From positions 1 through 14,865 of the forward strand of contig JAUZQU010000166.1 in the NCBI GenBank assembly GCA_030950835.1: DNA of 14,865 nucleotides, read 5' to 3'. The stretch comes from Mariprofundaceae bacterium (lineage in GTDB: Bacteria > Pseudomonadota > Zetaproteobacteria > Mariprofundales > Mariprofundaceae). The notes under the pieces are model-generated. The model was not told the origin of the DNA. It did no database searches and saw only the letters and a list, made by a program, of their open reading frames with translations. The position numbers and the translations under genes are program-made. This document shows, piece by piece, positions 7,490-14,865 of this stretch (within the stretch, counting starts at the first letter, position 1; each line of letters opens with the position of its first letter).

Positions 7490-8878
7490 ATGGTTGTTAC
7501 ATTATTGGTGATTGCGACAATATTATTCATTGCATTACAATTGGAAGACAAGCTAAAAATACCGTCTCCATTAGGCTTGATTGGTTTATCCTTTCTCGCC
7601 CATACTTTATTTTCAGGCACACCGATGTTAACCGGTGACCCTGAGCATTTTGCAGCTTTGGTGTTGTTGCTTTTGCCTATTTTATTGATTTCAGACTCAT
7701 TTGAATTGACTGTCGCTGATTTGAAAGAACATGGTTTAAGTTTGTTCTATTTGGCAGTGGTTGCGGTGTCTTTATCTGTGGGGCTAGCCTTATTAACAGC
7801 TGAGACCTTGTTTGGTCAATACAACTTATCTTTTGCCGCGATTATTGTGTTGTTTGCTATGGTATTGGCAACAGACCCTGTGTCTGTGGTTAGTATTTTC
7901 TCTAACTTTGAACTGCCACACCGTTTGAAAATCTTGGCTGAAGGTGAAAGTTTATTCAATGATGCAACAGCATTGATTGTATTTGTTTTTGTTGGGCTTT
8001 ATGCCTTGGATGGTGGCGAGTTAACGGTGGGTTATGTGGCTGAAATAAGCTTCATTGTGGTGCTTGGTTCGGCGGCTTTGGGTATATTCATGGGTTATTT
8101 AGGGCTTTTAGCCATGAAAACGACTGAAAACAGAACGGCTGAATTGATGATTGTGATTTTAGTGGGTTATGGCGCATTTGAAGCGTCGGAATTCTTTTAT
8201 GTATTCTTAAATATGTTTGGTGGACATTCACACTTGCATTTATCAGGTATTTTATCGTGTATTTTTGCCACGATTACGCTGCATCATGTGATGACTAAAG
8301 CAGTATTGGCGGATGAGGTTGAATTGAAAAAAGGAGAAGAGCAGTTGCAGCGAGAATCTGCGCTTGAAGACTCTTCGCGCAGTGTGATTGCCAAGGTATT
8401 GCATAAAATCAAAGCCACAGTTGAAGAGCGGGATAGGCATCACCGCACCAAAGAGGATGTGCAACTGCTGGCGATTGTAGCCAATACGATTTTGTTTATT
8501 GCTATGGCTGAAATCATTGATTTGAAGATATTATTGAAATACAGCACCGAGATTCTGGTGATGTTTGTCGCCACAACCGCTATTCGGGCATTGATGATGG
8601 CAAAATTCGCATTTATTACCAATCAAACCACCAAGATGACCAATGTGAATTTCCGCTGGTGGGGTGTGTTGACGTTTGCAGGTATTAAAGGTGGTTTATC
8701 GGTAGTGATGTTGATGATGATTCCCGCTGGTTTTATCCATATTGAACTCTTTACTGCTATTGTGGTGGGTGTGATTATGTTGTCTACATTTATCTATTCG
8801 TTGATATTGTTGTGGATTATTGGTAAAAACAAAGAAATATTTAAACGCGAGAAAGATGAGGAAGCGCGTTCACATTGA
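7490..8878 (+). CDS. CPA1-family Na+(K+)/H+ antiporter
   Basis: This inner-membrane cation/proton exchanger has 462 residues and resembles NhaP/NHE-type CPA1 antiporters. It has the core transport motifs ATDPVSVV (127-134, containing the TDP of the unwound helix) and EGESLFNDA (151-159, with the ion-binding Asn-Asp pair). AGIKGGLS (397-404) stands where most relatives have a GG(L/I)RG(A/G)LS block, with Lys replacing the usual Arg. A charged, mostly helical cytoplasmic segment at about 275-325 (EEQLQRES, VEERDRHHRTKED) separates the transport helices and could be a regulatory arm. Its short C-terminal tail has no cyclic-nucleotide or TrkA domain. AAGGGG lies 10 bases before the ATG. The gene follows the exchanger gene by 76 bases and precedes xerD by a single base. 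Confidence 0.88.
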   Translation: MVVTLLVIATILFIALQLEDKLKIPSPLGLIGLSFLAHTLFSGTPMLTGDPEHFAALVLLLLPILLISDSFELTVADLKEHGLSLFYLAVVAVSLSVGLALLTAETLFGQYNLSFAAIIVLFAMVLATDPVSVVSIFSNFELPHRLKILAEGESLFNDATALIVFVFVGLYALDGGELTVGYVAEISFIVVLGSAALGIFMGYLGLLAMKTTENRTAELMIVILVGYGAFEASEFFYVFLNMFGGHSHLHLSGILSCIFATITLHHVMTKAVLADEVELKKGEEQLQRESALEDSSRSVIAKVLHKIKATVEERDRHHRTKEDVQLLAIVANTILFIAMAEIIDLKILLKYSTEILVMFVATTAIRALMMAKFAFITNQTTKMTNVNFRWWGVLTFAGIKGGLSVVMLMMIPAGFIHIELFTAIVVGVIMLSTFIYSLILLWIIGKNKEIFKREKDEEARSH

Positions 8879-8879
8879 T

Positions 8880-9809
8880 ATGGCTGATTTAACGGACACA
8901 GCTGATATAGATGCCTTAACGTCACGCATTGAAGGCATTTTGCAGCGTATGGCCATGCTTTATGGTTGGTCAGGTTTAACTGTTGAAGCGTATCGCTCGG
9001 ATATGTTATCGTTCAATCGTTTTGTATTGGATTTCCAGCCTGATCAAGATGCTTTTAATGCACAACAAGATGCTGTGCGCGCCTATTTGAGTGATTTGCA
9101 GCTAAGGGAATACCAACAGAGCAGCATTCGCCGTCAACGCAGTGCTTTGGCAACATGGTTTCATTATTTGCAACATGAAAAGGTGAGACTGGACTTTCCC
9201 TTAGCTGAATTGGGGAAAGTGGCGAGTATGTTAAAGCTGCCCAAAGCGATGACAGAACAAGAAGTGGAAGCTTTATTGAATGCGCCAGATGTGAGCACAC
9301 TTAAAGGCATTCGGGATCGCTGTTTGCTGGAGTTATTGTATGCGACTGGGATGCGCGCCTCGGAGTTGGTGGGCTTGAAGTGGCGGAGTTTTAATCGTAC
9401 GCAGAAAACACTGCGTGTATTGGGTAAAGGTAATAAAGAACGTGACTTGCCTTATAGTGAGGTGGCGGAAGTTTGGTTGCAAAAATGGCAACAAACCATG
9501 AAAAATAAAGAAGTTTTCTTGTTTCCAAGCGGCTCGAAATCGTTGACAAGGCAAACGCTGTGGAACCGTGTGCAGAAATATGCAAAGCAAATCAGTCTGC
9601 ATCCTTGTCCCTCGCCACACGTCCTAAGACACGCCTTTGCTACACATTTATTGAATCATGGTGCAGATTTGCGGGCGGTACAAACCCTGTTGGGACATGA
9701 AAGCATTGGTACGACTGAAATTTACACACATGTATCACAACGACGACTGCAAGATGAGTTGAATAAGGCGCATCCTATGGGGATGACTAGAGGAGCGAGG
9801 TTAGGATGA
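8880..9809 (+). CDS. xerD: Site-specific tyrosine recombinase XerD
   Basis: XerD acts with XerC at dif to resolve chromosome dimers at FtsK-marked septa. The 309-residue product has an N-terminal SAM-like core-binding domain (about 14-110) and a C-terminal catalytic domain with every expected residue: Arg159 (ATGMRASEL), Lys183 (LGKGNKER), His247 and Arg250 (SPHVLRHAFATH), His273 (LLGHES) and nucleophile Tyr282 (EIYTHV). LLNHGADLRAVQTLLGH matches XerD rather than XerC, so this is the housekeeping enzyme and not a phage or integron integrase. The ATG at 8880 lies 1 base after the antiporter stop; ATG 8856 is an in-frame alternative that would overlap it. GAGGAAG lies about 17 bases upstream, so initiation may depend on coupling. 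No dif-like site was recognised nearby. Confidence 0.94.
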   Translation: MADLTDTADIDALTSRIEGILQRMAMLYGWSGLTVEAYRSDMLSFNRFVLDFQPDQDAFNAQQDAVRAYLSDLQLREYQQSSIRRQRSALATWFHYLQHEKVRLDFPLAELGKVASMLKLPKAMTEQEVEALLNAPDVSTLKGIRDRCLLELLYATGMRASELVGLKWRSFNRTQKTLRVLGKGNKERDLPYSEVAEVWLQKWQQTMKNKEVFLFPSGSKSLTRQTLWNRVQKYAKQISLHPCPSPHVLRHAFATHLLNHGADLRAVQTLLGHESIGTTEIYTHVSQRRLQDELNKAHPMGMTRGARLG

Positions 9810-10978
9810 CTGAGCAAATGGAAACATTGGCGTTGCCTGTGTTGTTACGCCAAGCAAGGAAGCTGGCTTTTCGTGAAGAGTTTAAAGAGGCTGCAGGATT
9901 GTATGCGATTGCGATTGAGCATCAGGACATGGTTGAAGTATTTGATGTGCGTATGCGTTATGCGGTGTGTCTGGAAGAGTCTGTTGATTATCAGGAGGCG
10001 ATGCAGCAGTTTGAGTTGATTCATGATGCGTATACGGAGCAAGGGGAAACATCTGCAGCCGAAGGTATCCGTGCGACCATTCAAAGTTTACAAATGAAGC
10101 TTTTTGAAGCAGAAAAGGCTGCCAAGAAAAAGAAACTAGCGGAAACACCTATTCGGCATGATGACTTGTTGCGCATGTTTTCAGAAGTAGGTAAAAATAT
10201 TAAGTTTATGCCTGATGAGTATATTTGTGAAGTAGGTGAGCTATCCAATAAGATATGGTTGCTTAAAGAAGGGGTATTGACCATTATTTCGGAAGAAAAA
10301 GAGGTGGCGCCTGAAGAGGTTTATGCTTTAAATCATGAATATGTATTGCTGGGTGAACGTGGTTACTTTACACGCCAACGCCGTGATGTTTCGGTGCGGG
10401 CAAAAACATATTCTCAAGTGATTGAAGTAAGCGAAAGTATGATTCAACAGATGAGTGAGGAAAACCCTGCCTTTGCGGTGGCTGTGGAACGTCTGATGCG
10501 TACAACTTGGGTTGAGCCTGCTCTAGCTAGGCAGGATGTGTTTTCGCGTATGAATGAAATGGACAGGGTTCGTTTGGCGATGAGCTTTAAGCGCAAAGAC
10601 TTGGTGCCTGGAGAAGTATTGTTTGAAGCGGGAAGTGATGTGGATGGCACCTATTTATTACAATCAGGCTGTTTGTTTTTTCTTTGTGATGATGATGGTA
10701 AAGATGGGCAAATGAGCAGTGTTTTCCCTGGTGACATGGTGCATCTTTCGGGTTTGATTGATGGTTTTTCTAGTCGGTATAAGGTTATGGCAGCAACACC
10801 TGTGCGTTTATTACACCTTTCCAGAAAACGTTTTGAATCTTTTGCTGAGCAGCGCCCTTGGTTGCTGCAAGCGATTATGCAACATGCAAGACAACCTGCA
10901 CGTTTACAAGTTACAGCTTCAAACGATAGTTACTTATGGCGTAAAGAAAGGCACCTTGAAGGCACGATGAGTTTTTAA
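9806..10978 (+). CDS. TPR-like plus double cyclic-nucleotide-binding-domain protein (paralogue 1)
   Basis: This 390-residue soluble protein has no signal peptide or membrane span. Residues 10-115 form helical TPR-like repeats (FKEAAGLYAIAI; DYQEAMQQFELI), ending in a lysine-rich linker (AEKAAKKKK, 102-110). Residues about 120-215 form a first cNMP-binding-like beta roll with a partly conserved phosphate-binding cassette, GERGYFTRQRRDVS (183-196). It keeps Gly183, Glu184 and Arg193. Residues about 244-365 form a second roll whose cassette is replaced by PGDMVHLSGL (308-317). No helix-turn-helix, cyclase, kinase or other output domain is present. The ATG overlaps the xerD stop (ATGA), with GCGAGG close upstream. 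It is clearly homologous to the next gene. Function unknown; a cAMP/c-di-nucleotide-responsive scaffold or partner-binding sensor is an inference. Confidence 0.85.
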   Translation: MTEQMETLALPVLLRQARKLAFREEFKEAAGLYAIAIEHQDMVEVFDVRMRYAVCLEESVDYQEAMQQFELIHDAYTEQGETSAAEGIRATIQSLQMKLFEAEKAAKKKKLAETPIRHDDLLRMFSEVGKNIKFMPDEYICEVGELSNKIWLLKEGVLTIISEEKEVAPEEVYALNHEYVLLGERGYFTRQRRDVSVRAKTYSQVIEVSESMIQQMSEENPAFAVAVERLMRTTWVEPALARQDVFSRMNEMDRVRLAMSFKRKDLVPGEVLFEAGSDVDGTYLLQSGCLFFLCDDDGKDGQMSSVFPGDMVHLSGLIDGFSSRYKVMAATPVRLLHLSRKRFESFAEQRPWLLQAIMQHARQPARLQVTASNDSYLWRKERHLEGTMSF

Positions 10979-11014
10979 TGTTTTATTTAATTCAACAATG
11001 GATAAGGGTATGAT

Positions 11015-12184
11015 ATGAGTGATGGAGATTATGGCGACTTTTCAGGTGTACCCAACGCATTTCAAGCAGCTAAAGATGCTTCTGCAGTAGGTGATTATGA
11101 TAAGGCTTATCGTTTGTTTGCAGAGTTATGGGAATCTGATTTTTGGCGTGAAGATAGGGATGTACAATTCCATTATGCCCACGCTTGTGAAAAAGTGGGC
11201 GATCATACCACTGCCTTAAAAATCTACACCTTGCTGATGGATGCATTGAGTATTGATCCCACAGGTGGTGGTGACTTGTTGATGCAAGAAAGTATGACAC
11301 GTTTGAATGACTTGATTAAAGATGATGCAGTACAAGGCAGTAATTTAGATTTAAAGCAAGATAGAAATGAAGCACGTTTGGTTTGTCATTTGTTTGAATA
11401 TGCTTATGAGCGTATTTTAGAGCCAGGGACTCTAATTTGTAGTGCTGGTGATATTGCCAATCATATGTGGTTACTTACAGATGGTGAAGTGGATGTGATT
11501 ATTCCTGATACGGATAAAGGTCAGCTTTCGGGTGACTCTAGTCACCCTTGTTTGGTGGGTGAGCTGGCTTATTTTACAGGACTGCGTAGGGCTGCGACCT
11601 TGTGTTGCACGAGTAAAGTTAGGGTACTTGAGCTTCCATTTGAAAAAATCGTGGAAGTGCAAGAGCATGATGAAGAAGTGCAGCCTATGTTGGATCACTT
11701 GTTTCGCAGCCGATTGGCTTTGCATGTGTTGAATCACCATGAAATTTTCAAAAGAATGGATGATAGTGCGCGGAAAAAAGTCGCTATATCTTTTAAACAT
11801 ACCAGCTTTTTGCCAAGAAAGATTTTGATTGAACAAGGTTTAGAGCGTGATAATGCCTTTATGGTGCAATCAGGCACGGTATTGATGATGAAAAAAAATG
11901 ATGAGGGTACGTTTGAACTGATTGGTAGCATGCATCCAGGGGATATTTTTCATTTGGGCGGTTTGTTGCGTGGTTTTCATGCGCCTTACAGGGTGGTTAC
12001 GGGTACACCATGTCGTTTATTGCGTCTTAAACGCGAAACATTTGAGCCATTGATGCAACAGCATCCGTGGTTGATTAAAGAGTTGCTTGCACATAGTCGT
12101 CAGTCCATTGAGCGGCAAGTCTCGCATCCTGAGCAAAACAACTTGTGGGCAGCAGATCGTTATATTGATATGGGTAAAAAATAA
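11015..12184 (+). CDS. TPR-like plus double cyclic-nucleotide-binding-domain protein (paralogue 2)
   Basis: This 389-residue soluble protein has the same layout as its upstream neighbour. TPR-like repeats span about 14-85 (GDYDKAYRLFAEL; VGDHTTALKIYTLL). The first cNMP-binding roll spans about 125-225 and has an almost canonical phosphate-binding cassette, GELAYFTGLRRAAT (182-195). This includes the sugar-binding Glu183 and phosphate-binding Arg192, so real cAMP or cGMP binding is plausible. A second roll (about 242-365) has a diverged cassette, PGDIFHLGGL (308-317). No DNA-binding or catalytic output is present, so it is not a CRP-type transcription factor. AAGGG lies 6 bases before the ATG, and the gap from paralogue 1 is 36 bases. 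The stop overlaps the ribosome site of ettA. Confidence 0.87.
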   Translation: MSDGDYGDFSGVPNAFQAAKDASAVGDYDKAYRLFAELWESDFWREDRDVQFHYAHACEKVGDHTTALKIYTLLMDALSIDPTGGGDLLMQESMTRLNDLIKDDAVQGSNLDLKQDRNEARLVCHLFEYAYERILEPGTLICSAGDIANHMWLLTDGEVDVIIPDTDKGQLSGDSSHPCLVGELAYFTGLRRAATLCCTSKVRVLELPFEKIVEVQEHDEEVQPMLDHLFRSRLALHVLNHHEIFKRMDDSARKKVAISFKHTSFLPRKILIEQGLERDNAFMVQSGTVLMMKKNDEGTFELIGSMHPGDIFHLGGLLRGFHAPYRVVTGTPCRLLRLKRETFEPLMQQHPWLIKELLAHSRQSIERQVSHPEQNNLWAADRYIDMGKK

Positions 12185-12199
12185 GGGGAATCAGACAAG

Positions 12200-13870
12200 A
12201 TGGTTGAACATCAGTATATTTATACCATGCAAGGCGTGGGTAAAGTCGTGGCTGGAAAAAAGAAAATATTGGATGACATTTGGTTGTCTTTTTACCCAGG
12301 TGCCAAGATTGGTGTGCTGGGTTTAAATGGCTCTGGTAAATCGACGTTGCTGAAAATTATGGCAGGTTTGGATACCGACATTTTAGGTGAAGCACACCCA
12401 GCCGATGGCATTAAAATTGGTTATTTAGCGCAAGAACCTGAGCTTGATGCTAGCAAAGATGTGCGGGGCAATGTTGAAGAGGCGGTCAAAGAGGTTAAAG
12501 ATGCCCTTGCCGCTTTGGATGCGGTGTATGCAGCATATGCGGAGCCTGATGCTGATTTTGATGCGCTTGCTAAAAAACAAGCCAAGTTAGAAGACATTAT
12601 CAATGCTGCGGATGGGCATGATTTGGATAGAAAGCTGGATATTGCGGCGGACGCTTTAAGATTGCCAGCTTGGGATGCAGATGTGAGCACGCTTTCAGGT
12701 GGTGAGCGCAGACGTGTGGCACTTTGTCGTTTGTTATTGTCTAACCCTGATATGATTTTATTGGATGAGCCTACCAACCATTTGGATGCGGAATCTGTGG
12801 CGTGGTTGGAGCGTTTTTTGCATGACTTTGAGGGAACGGTTGTTGCAGTGACCCATGATCGGTATTTCTTGGACAATGTGGCGGGTTGGATTCTTGAATT
12901 GGATCGTGGTAAAGGCATTCCTTTTGAGGGTAATTATTCTTCATGGCTTGAGCAAAAAGATGCAAGATTGAGCCAAGAAAACAAAGAGGAATCATCACGT
13001 CAGAAAGCAATAAAACAAGAATTAGAATGGGTGCGCCAAGGGGCGAAAGGTCGTCATGCTAAATCCAAGGCACGATTAAAAGCTTTTGATGAGTTGGCGA
13101 GTAAAGAAGTGCAACAGCGTAATGCGACCAAACAAATCTTTATTCCTGCAGGTGAACGTCTAGGTGATGTGGTTTTTAAAGCAGAAGGTGTACAAAAGGG
13201 CTTTGCTGACCGTATTTTGGTTGAAGATTTGAATTTCAACCTGCCTAGAGGTGGTATTGTGGGCATTATTGGGGCGAATGGGGCGGGTAAAACCACATTG
13301 TTTCGCATGTTTACAGGGCAAGAAAGCCCTGATTCGGGTAAGTTGATTCAGGGTGACACGGTGCAGTTATCGTATGTGGATCAGTCGCGTGATGCCTTGA
13401 ATGAAAATAATACGGTGTTTGAAGAAATTTCAGGTGGTGCTGATTTTATTACGCTGGGTAAAGCAGAAGTGCCTTCGCGGGCTTATTGTGGTCGTTTTAA
13501 CTTTAAGGGTGGCGACCAACAGAAAAAAATATCCATGCTTTCTGGTGGTGAGCGTAACCGTTTGCACATGGCAAAGATGCTCAAAGAAGGTGGCAATGTA
13601 TTGCTTTTGGATGAGCCGACCAACGATTTGGATGTTGAAACGCTGCGTGCGCTTGAAGATGCCCTGCTTGATTTTGCAGGTTGTGCGGTGGTGATTTCGC
13701 ATGATAGGTGGTTTTTGGATAGGATTGCCACGCATATCCTTGCTTTTGAGGGTGATGGACATGTGGAGTGGTTTGAAGGAAACTTTGCCGATTATGAACA
13801 AGATAAGAAGAAACGTCTTGGTGAATCGGCATTGCAGCCTAAACGTATGAAATATAAGAAGTTGGCGTAA
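12200..13870 (+). CDS. ettA: Energy-dependent translational throttle protein EttA
   Basis: EttA is an ABC-F ATPase that binds the ribosomal E site and gates the first elongation step according to ATP/ADP. The 556-residue protein is near-identical in length to E. coli EttA (555) and closely similar throughout. It has two ABC cassettes: Walker A GLNGSGKST (41-49) and GANGAGKTT (358-366); signatures LSGGERRR (165-172) and LSGGERNR (448-455); and catalytic glutamates Glu190 and Glu472 in LLDEPTN. The arm insertion (about 95-140) and the linker with ELEWVRQGAKGRHAKSKARL (274-293), which contacts P-site tRNA, mark it as EttA rather than Uup or another ABC-F. The C-terminus ends ALQPKRMKYKKLA, as in EttA. 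AAGGGG at 12183-12188 overlaps the upstream stop. Confidence 0.97.
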   Translation: MVEHQYIYTMQGVGKVVAGKKKILDDIWLSFYPGAKIGVLGLNGSGKSTLLKIMAGLDTDILGEAHPADGIKIGYLAQEPELDASKDVRGNVEEAVKEVKDALAALDAVYAAYAEPDADFDALAKKQAKLEDIINAADGHDLDRKLDIAADALRLPAWDADVSTLSGGERRRVALCRLLLSNPDMILLDEPTNHLDAESVAWLERFLHDFEGTVVAVTHDRYFLDNVAGWILELDRGKGIPFEGNYSSWLEQKDARLSQENKEESSRQKAIKQELEWVRQGAKGRHAKSKARLKAFDELASKEVQQRNATKQIFIPAGERLGDVVFKAEGVQKGFADRILVEDLNFNLPRGGIVGIIGANGAGKTTLFRMFTGQESPDSGKLIQGDTVQLSYVDQSRDALNENNTVFEEISGGADFITLGKAEVPSRAYCGRFNFKGGDQQKKISMLSGGERNRLHMAKMLKEGGNVLLLDEPTNDLDVETLRALEDALLDFAGCAVVISHDRWFLDRIATHILAFEGDGHVEWFEGNFADYEQDKKKRLGESALQPKRMKYKKLA

Positions 13871-13877
13871 GTTTTTA

Positions 13878-14865
13878 ATGACAGGTAAGCAGATAAAAGA
13901 GGGGGAACATCAACGAACCCCCGATGCCGATCATTTAGAGTTATCTTCGCTGGGTGTTGTGGGTGAAGGTTTTAAACACGCCCCCAACATTGATCAGGAT
14001 GATTTAAAGCAAGAAACCAAAGTCAGACCTGCAGTACGTTTTGGTGTGAGTAAACAATTGGGGCTAGGTTTTGCTATTGTTTTGCTGTTGACGGTGCTCT
14101 TAGCGATTGTGGCGTTGCGTGGTCACTTGGATGCTATGCGGGTGATTGAAGATGTGGTGGAGGGTTATGGTTCCACTGCCTATATAGCCTTACAAGCGAG
14201 AAACGACTTTTTAGCTGCACGTAATGTGGAAAAAGAATATTTGTTATACTACCGTGAACTAGGTATGGCAAAAACACGATTGCAATACGCTGAAAAGGTG
14301 CGCCATAACTTATCCAATATGGAAAGGCATTTACATAGTGCAGAGTCTCTGTTGGATGCTGCTGATAGCGCAAGAAAAAGCCAAGCTTTGATAACCCTCA
14401 TTCTGCAAGAGCGTATGGATTATGAAGAGACATTTTTTGAGATGGTTAGTCTGTTTGAGCAACGAGGCAACCATTATCAGGGTTTAGAGTTTAAGTTCCA
14501 CTATAATATGGACACACTAGAATCTTTGTTACAAAACGAAGGTAGGAAAATGGGGGCAGCTTCAGAACACCTAGCCGCAGATTTGTTGAAAGTGCGAAAG
14601 TATGAGCAAGATTATTTATTGAACCAAAACCAATCAACACTGGCGACGTTCCAAGAGGAAGTGAACCACTTCCTTGGTTACGTGAAAAAATATGCCAATG
14701 GAGCGTTCAAGCGCAAATTAGATCAACACTTTAAAGCATATCAGGTCAACTTTAAACGTTGGTTGGACGTGGATATGCAAGCTGATTTGAGTATGCAGCG
14801 TTTCGATGCTTCTGCTCAGCGTTTGGAAAGCACTTTGAGCCAATGGTATGACTTGACCAGCGAAC
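13878..14865 (+). CDS. Membrane sensor with HBM-like periplasmic domain (3' partial)
   Basis: The frame stays open from ATG 13878 to the window end (329 codons visible), 7 bases after ettA. It has a long polar N-terminal tail (1-55), then one clear membrane span (about 61-80, LGLGFAIVLLLTVLLAIVAL), then an all-helical region of about 250 residues. This region carries two matching motifs, RNVEKEYLL (115-123) and RKYEQDYLL (240-248). A pair of R-x-x-E-x-[DE]-[YF]-L-L motifs is typical of the HBM (helical bimodular) sensor domain found in chemoreceptors and some histidine kinases. HAMP and output domains would lie beyond the window, so chemoreceptor versus kinase cannot be decided. A 60-residue cytoplasmic tail before the first span is unusual for a chemoreceptor. 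The ribosome site is weak; coupling to ettA is likely. Confidence 0.75.
   Translation, partial: MTGKQIKEGEHQRTPDADHLELSSLGVVGEGFKHAPNIDQDDLKQETKVRPAVRFGVSKQLGLGFAIVLLLTVLLAIVALRGHLDAMRVIEDVVEGYGSTAYIALQARNDFLAARNVEKEYLLYYRELGMAKTRLQYAEKVRHNLSNMERHLHSAESLLDAADSARKSQALITLILQERMDYEETFFEMVSLFEQRGNHYQGLEFKFHYNMDTLESLLQNEGRKMGAASEHLAADLLKVRKYEQDYLLNQNQSTLATFQEEVNHFLGYVKKYANGAFKRKLDQHFKAYQVNFKRWLDVDMQADLSMQRFDASAQRLESTLSQWYDLTSE

Noticed and set aside
8820..8879. Longer XerD start at TTG 8820 inside the antiporter gene
   Set aside because: The extra residues are basic, unlike XerD N-termini, and would require a long overlap; the ATG at 8880 gives the usual length.
8880..9809. Tyrosine recombinase as a sign of an integrated mobile element
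   Set aside because: The motif set and length are those of housekeeping XerD, and no att repeats, tRNA or phage genes are nearby.
10535..12112. CNBD proteins as CRP/FNR transcription factors
   Set aside because: No helix-turn-helix follows either domain; the C-termini are short tails after the second roll.
12421..12918. 165-codon open frame on the - strand inside ettA
   Set aside because: It is antisense to a strongly conserved gene, is Ser/Ala-rich low-complexity sequence, and shows no recognisable domain.
13896..13908. Strong ribosome-site-like AGAGGGGGAA inside the sensor gene
   Set aside because: No in-frame start codon lies at a suitable distance downstream, so it does not define an alternative start.

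Overview
The window looks like chromosomal DNA of a proteobacterium. By eye it is moderately AT-rich (roughly mid-40s % GC in genes). The housekeeping proteins RecN, YgfZ, XerD and EttA are all of the proteobacterial type. A marine group such as Zetaproteobacteria would fit the paired cation antiporters and hpnCDE, but that placement is a guess. I see no insertion sequence, phage gene, tRNA, rRNA or CRISPR array.

Layout. (1) Bases 2-1992, + strand: recN (5' end missing), overlapping by 4 bases a short ArgA-like N-acetylglutamate synthase. (2) Bases 2008-2910, - strand: ygfZ, convergent with the previous pair. (3) Bases 2911-3210: a 300-base gap holding a cluster of DnaA-box-like 9-mers next to ygfZ and an intrinsic terminator for the hpn operon. 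(4) Bases 3211-6245, - strand: hpnC-hpnD-hpnE, a tight operon that makes squalene from farnesyl diphosphate. (5) Bases 6246-6405: the divergent gap. (6) Bases 6406-14865, + strand: a long co-directional run. It comprises a CaCA-type exchanger-like membrane protein, a CPA1 Na+/H+ antiporter, xerD, two paralogous TPR plus double cyclic-nucleotide-binding-domain proteins, ettA, and the start of a membrane sensor with an HBM-like input domain that runs off the end.

How the genes work together. hpnCDE is a complete squalene route, but no squalene-hopene cyclase is present, so hopanoid production is not shown here. From the CPA1 antiporter onward the gaps are -4 to 36 bases, which suggests one transcript joining ion transport, chromosome-dimer resolution, cyclic-nucleotide sensing, translation control and a transmembrane sensor.

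The least explained part is the pair of output-less cyclic-nucleotide-binding proteins. Each keeps a phosphate-binding-cassette-like motif in the first domain and shares a diverged but conserved motif in the second. The DnaA-box cluster upstream of ygfZ is the most notable non-coding feature. G exceeds C on the + strand on both sides of it in the lines I counted, which argues against it being the replication origin.
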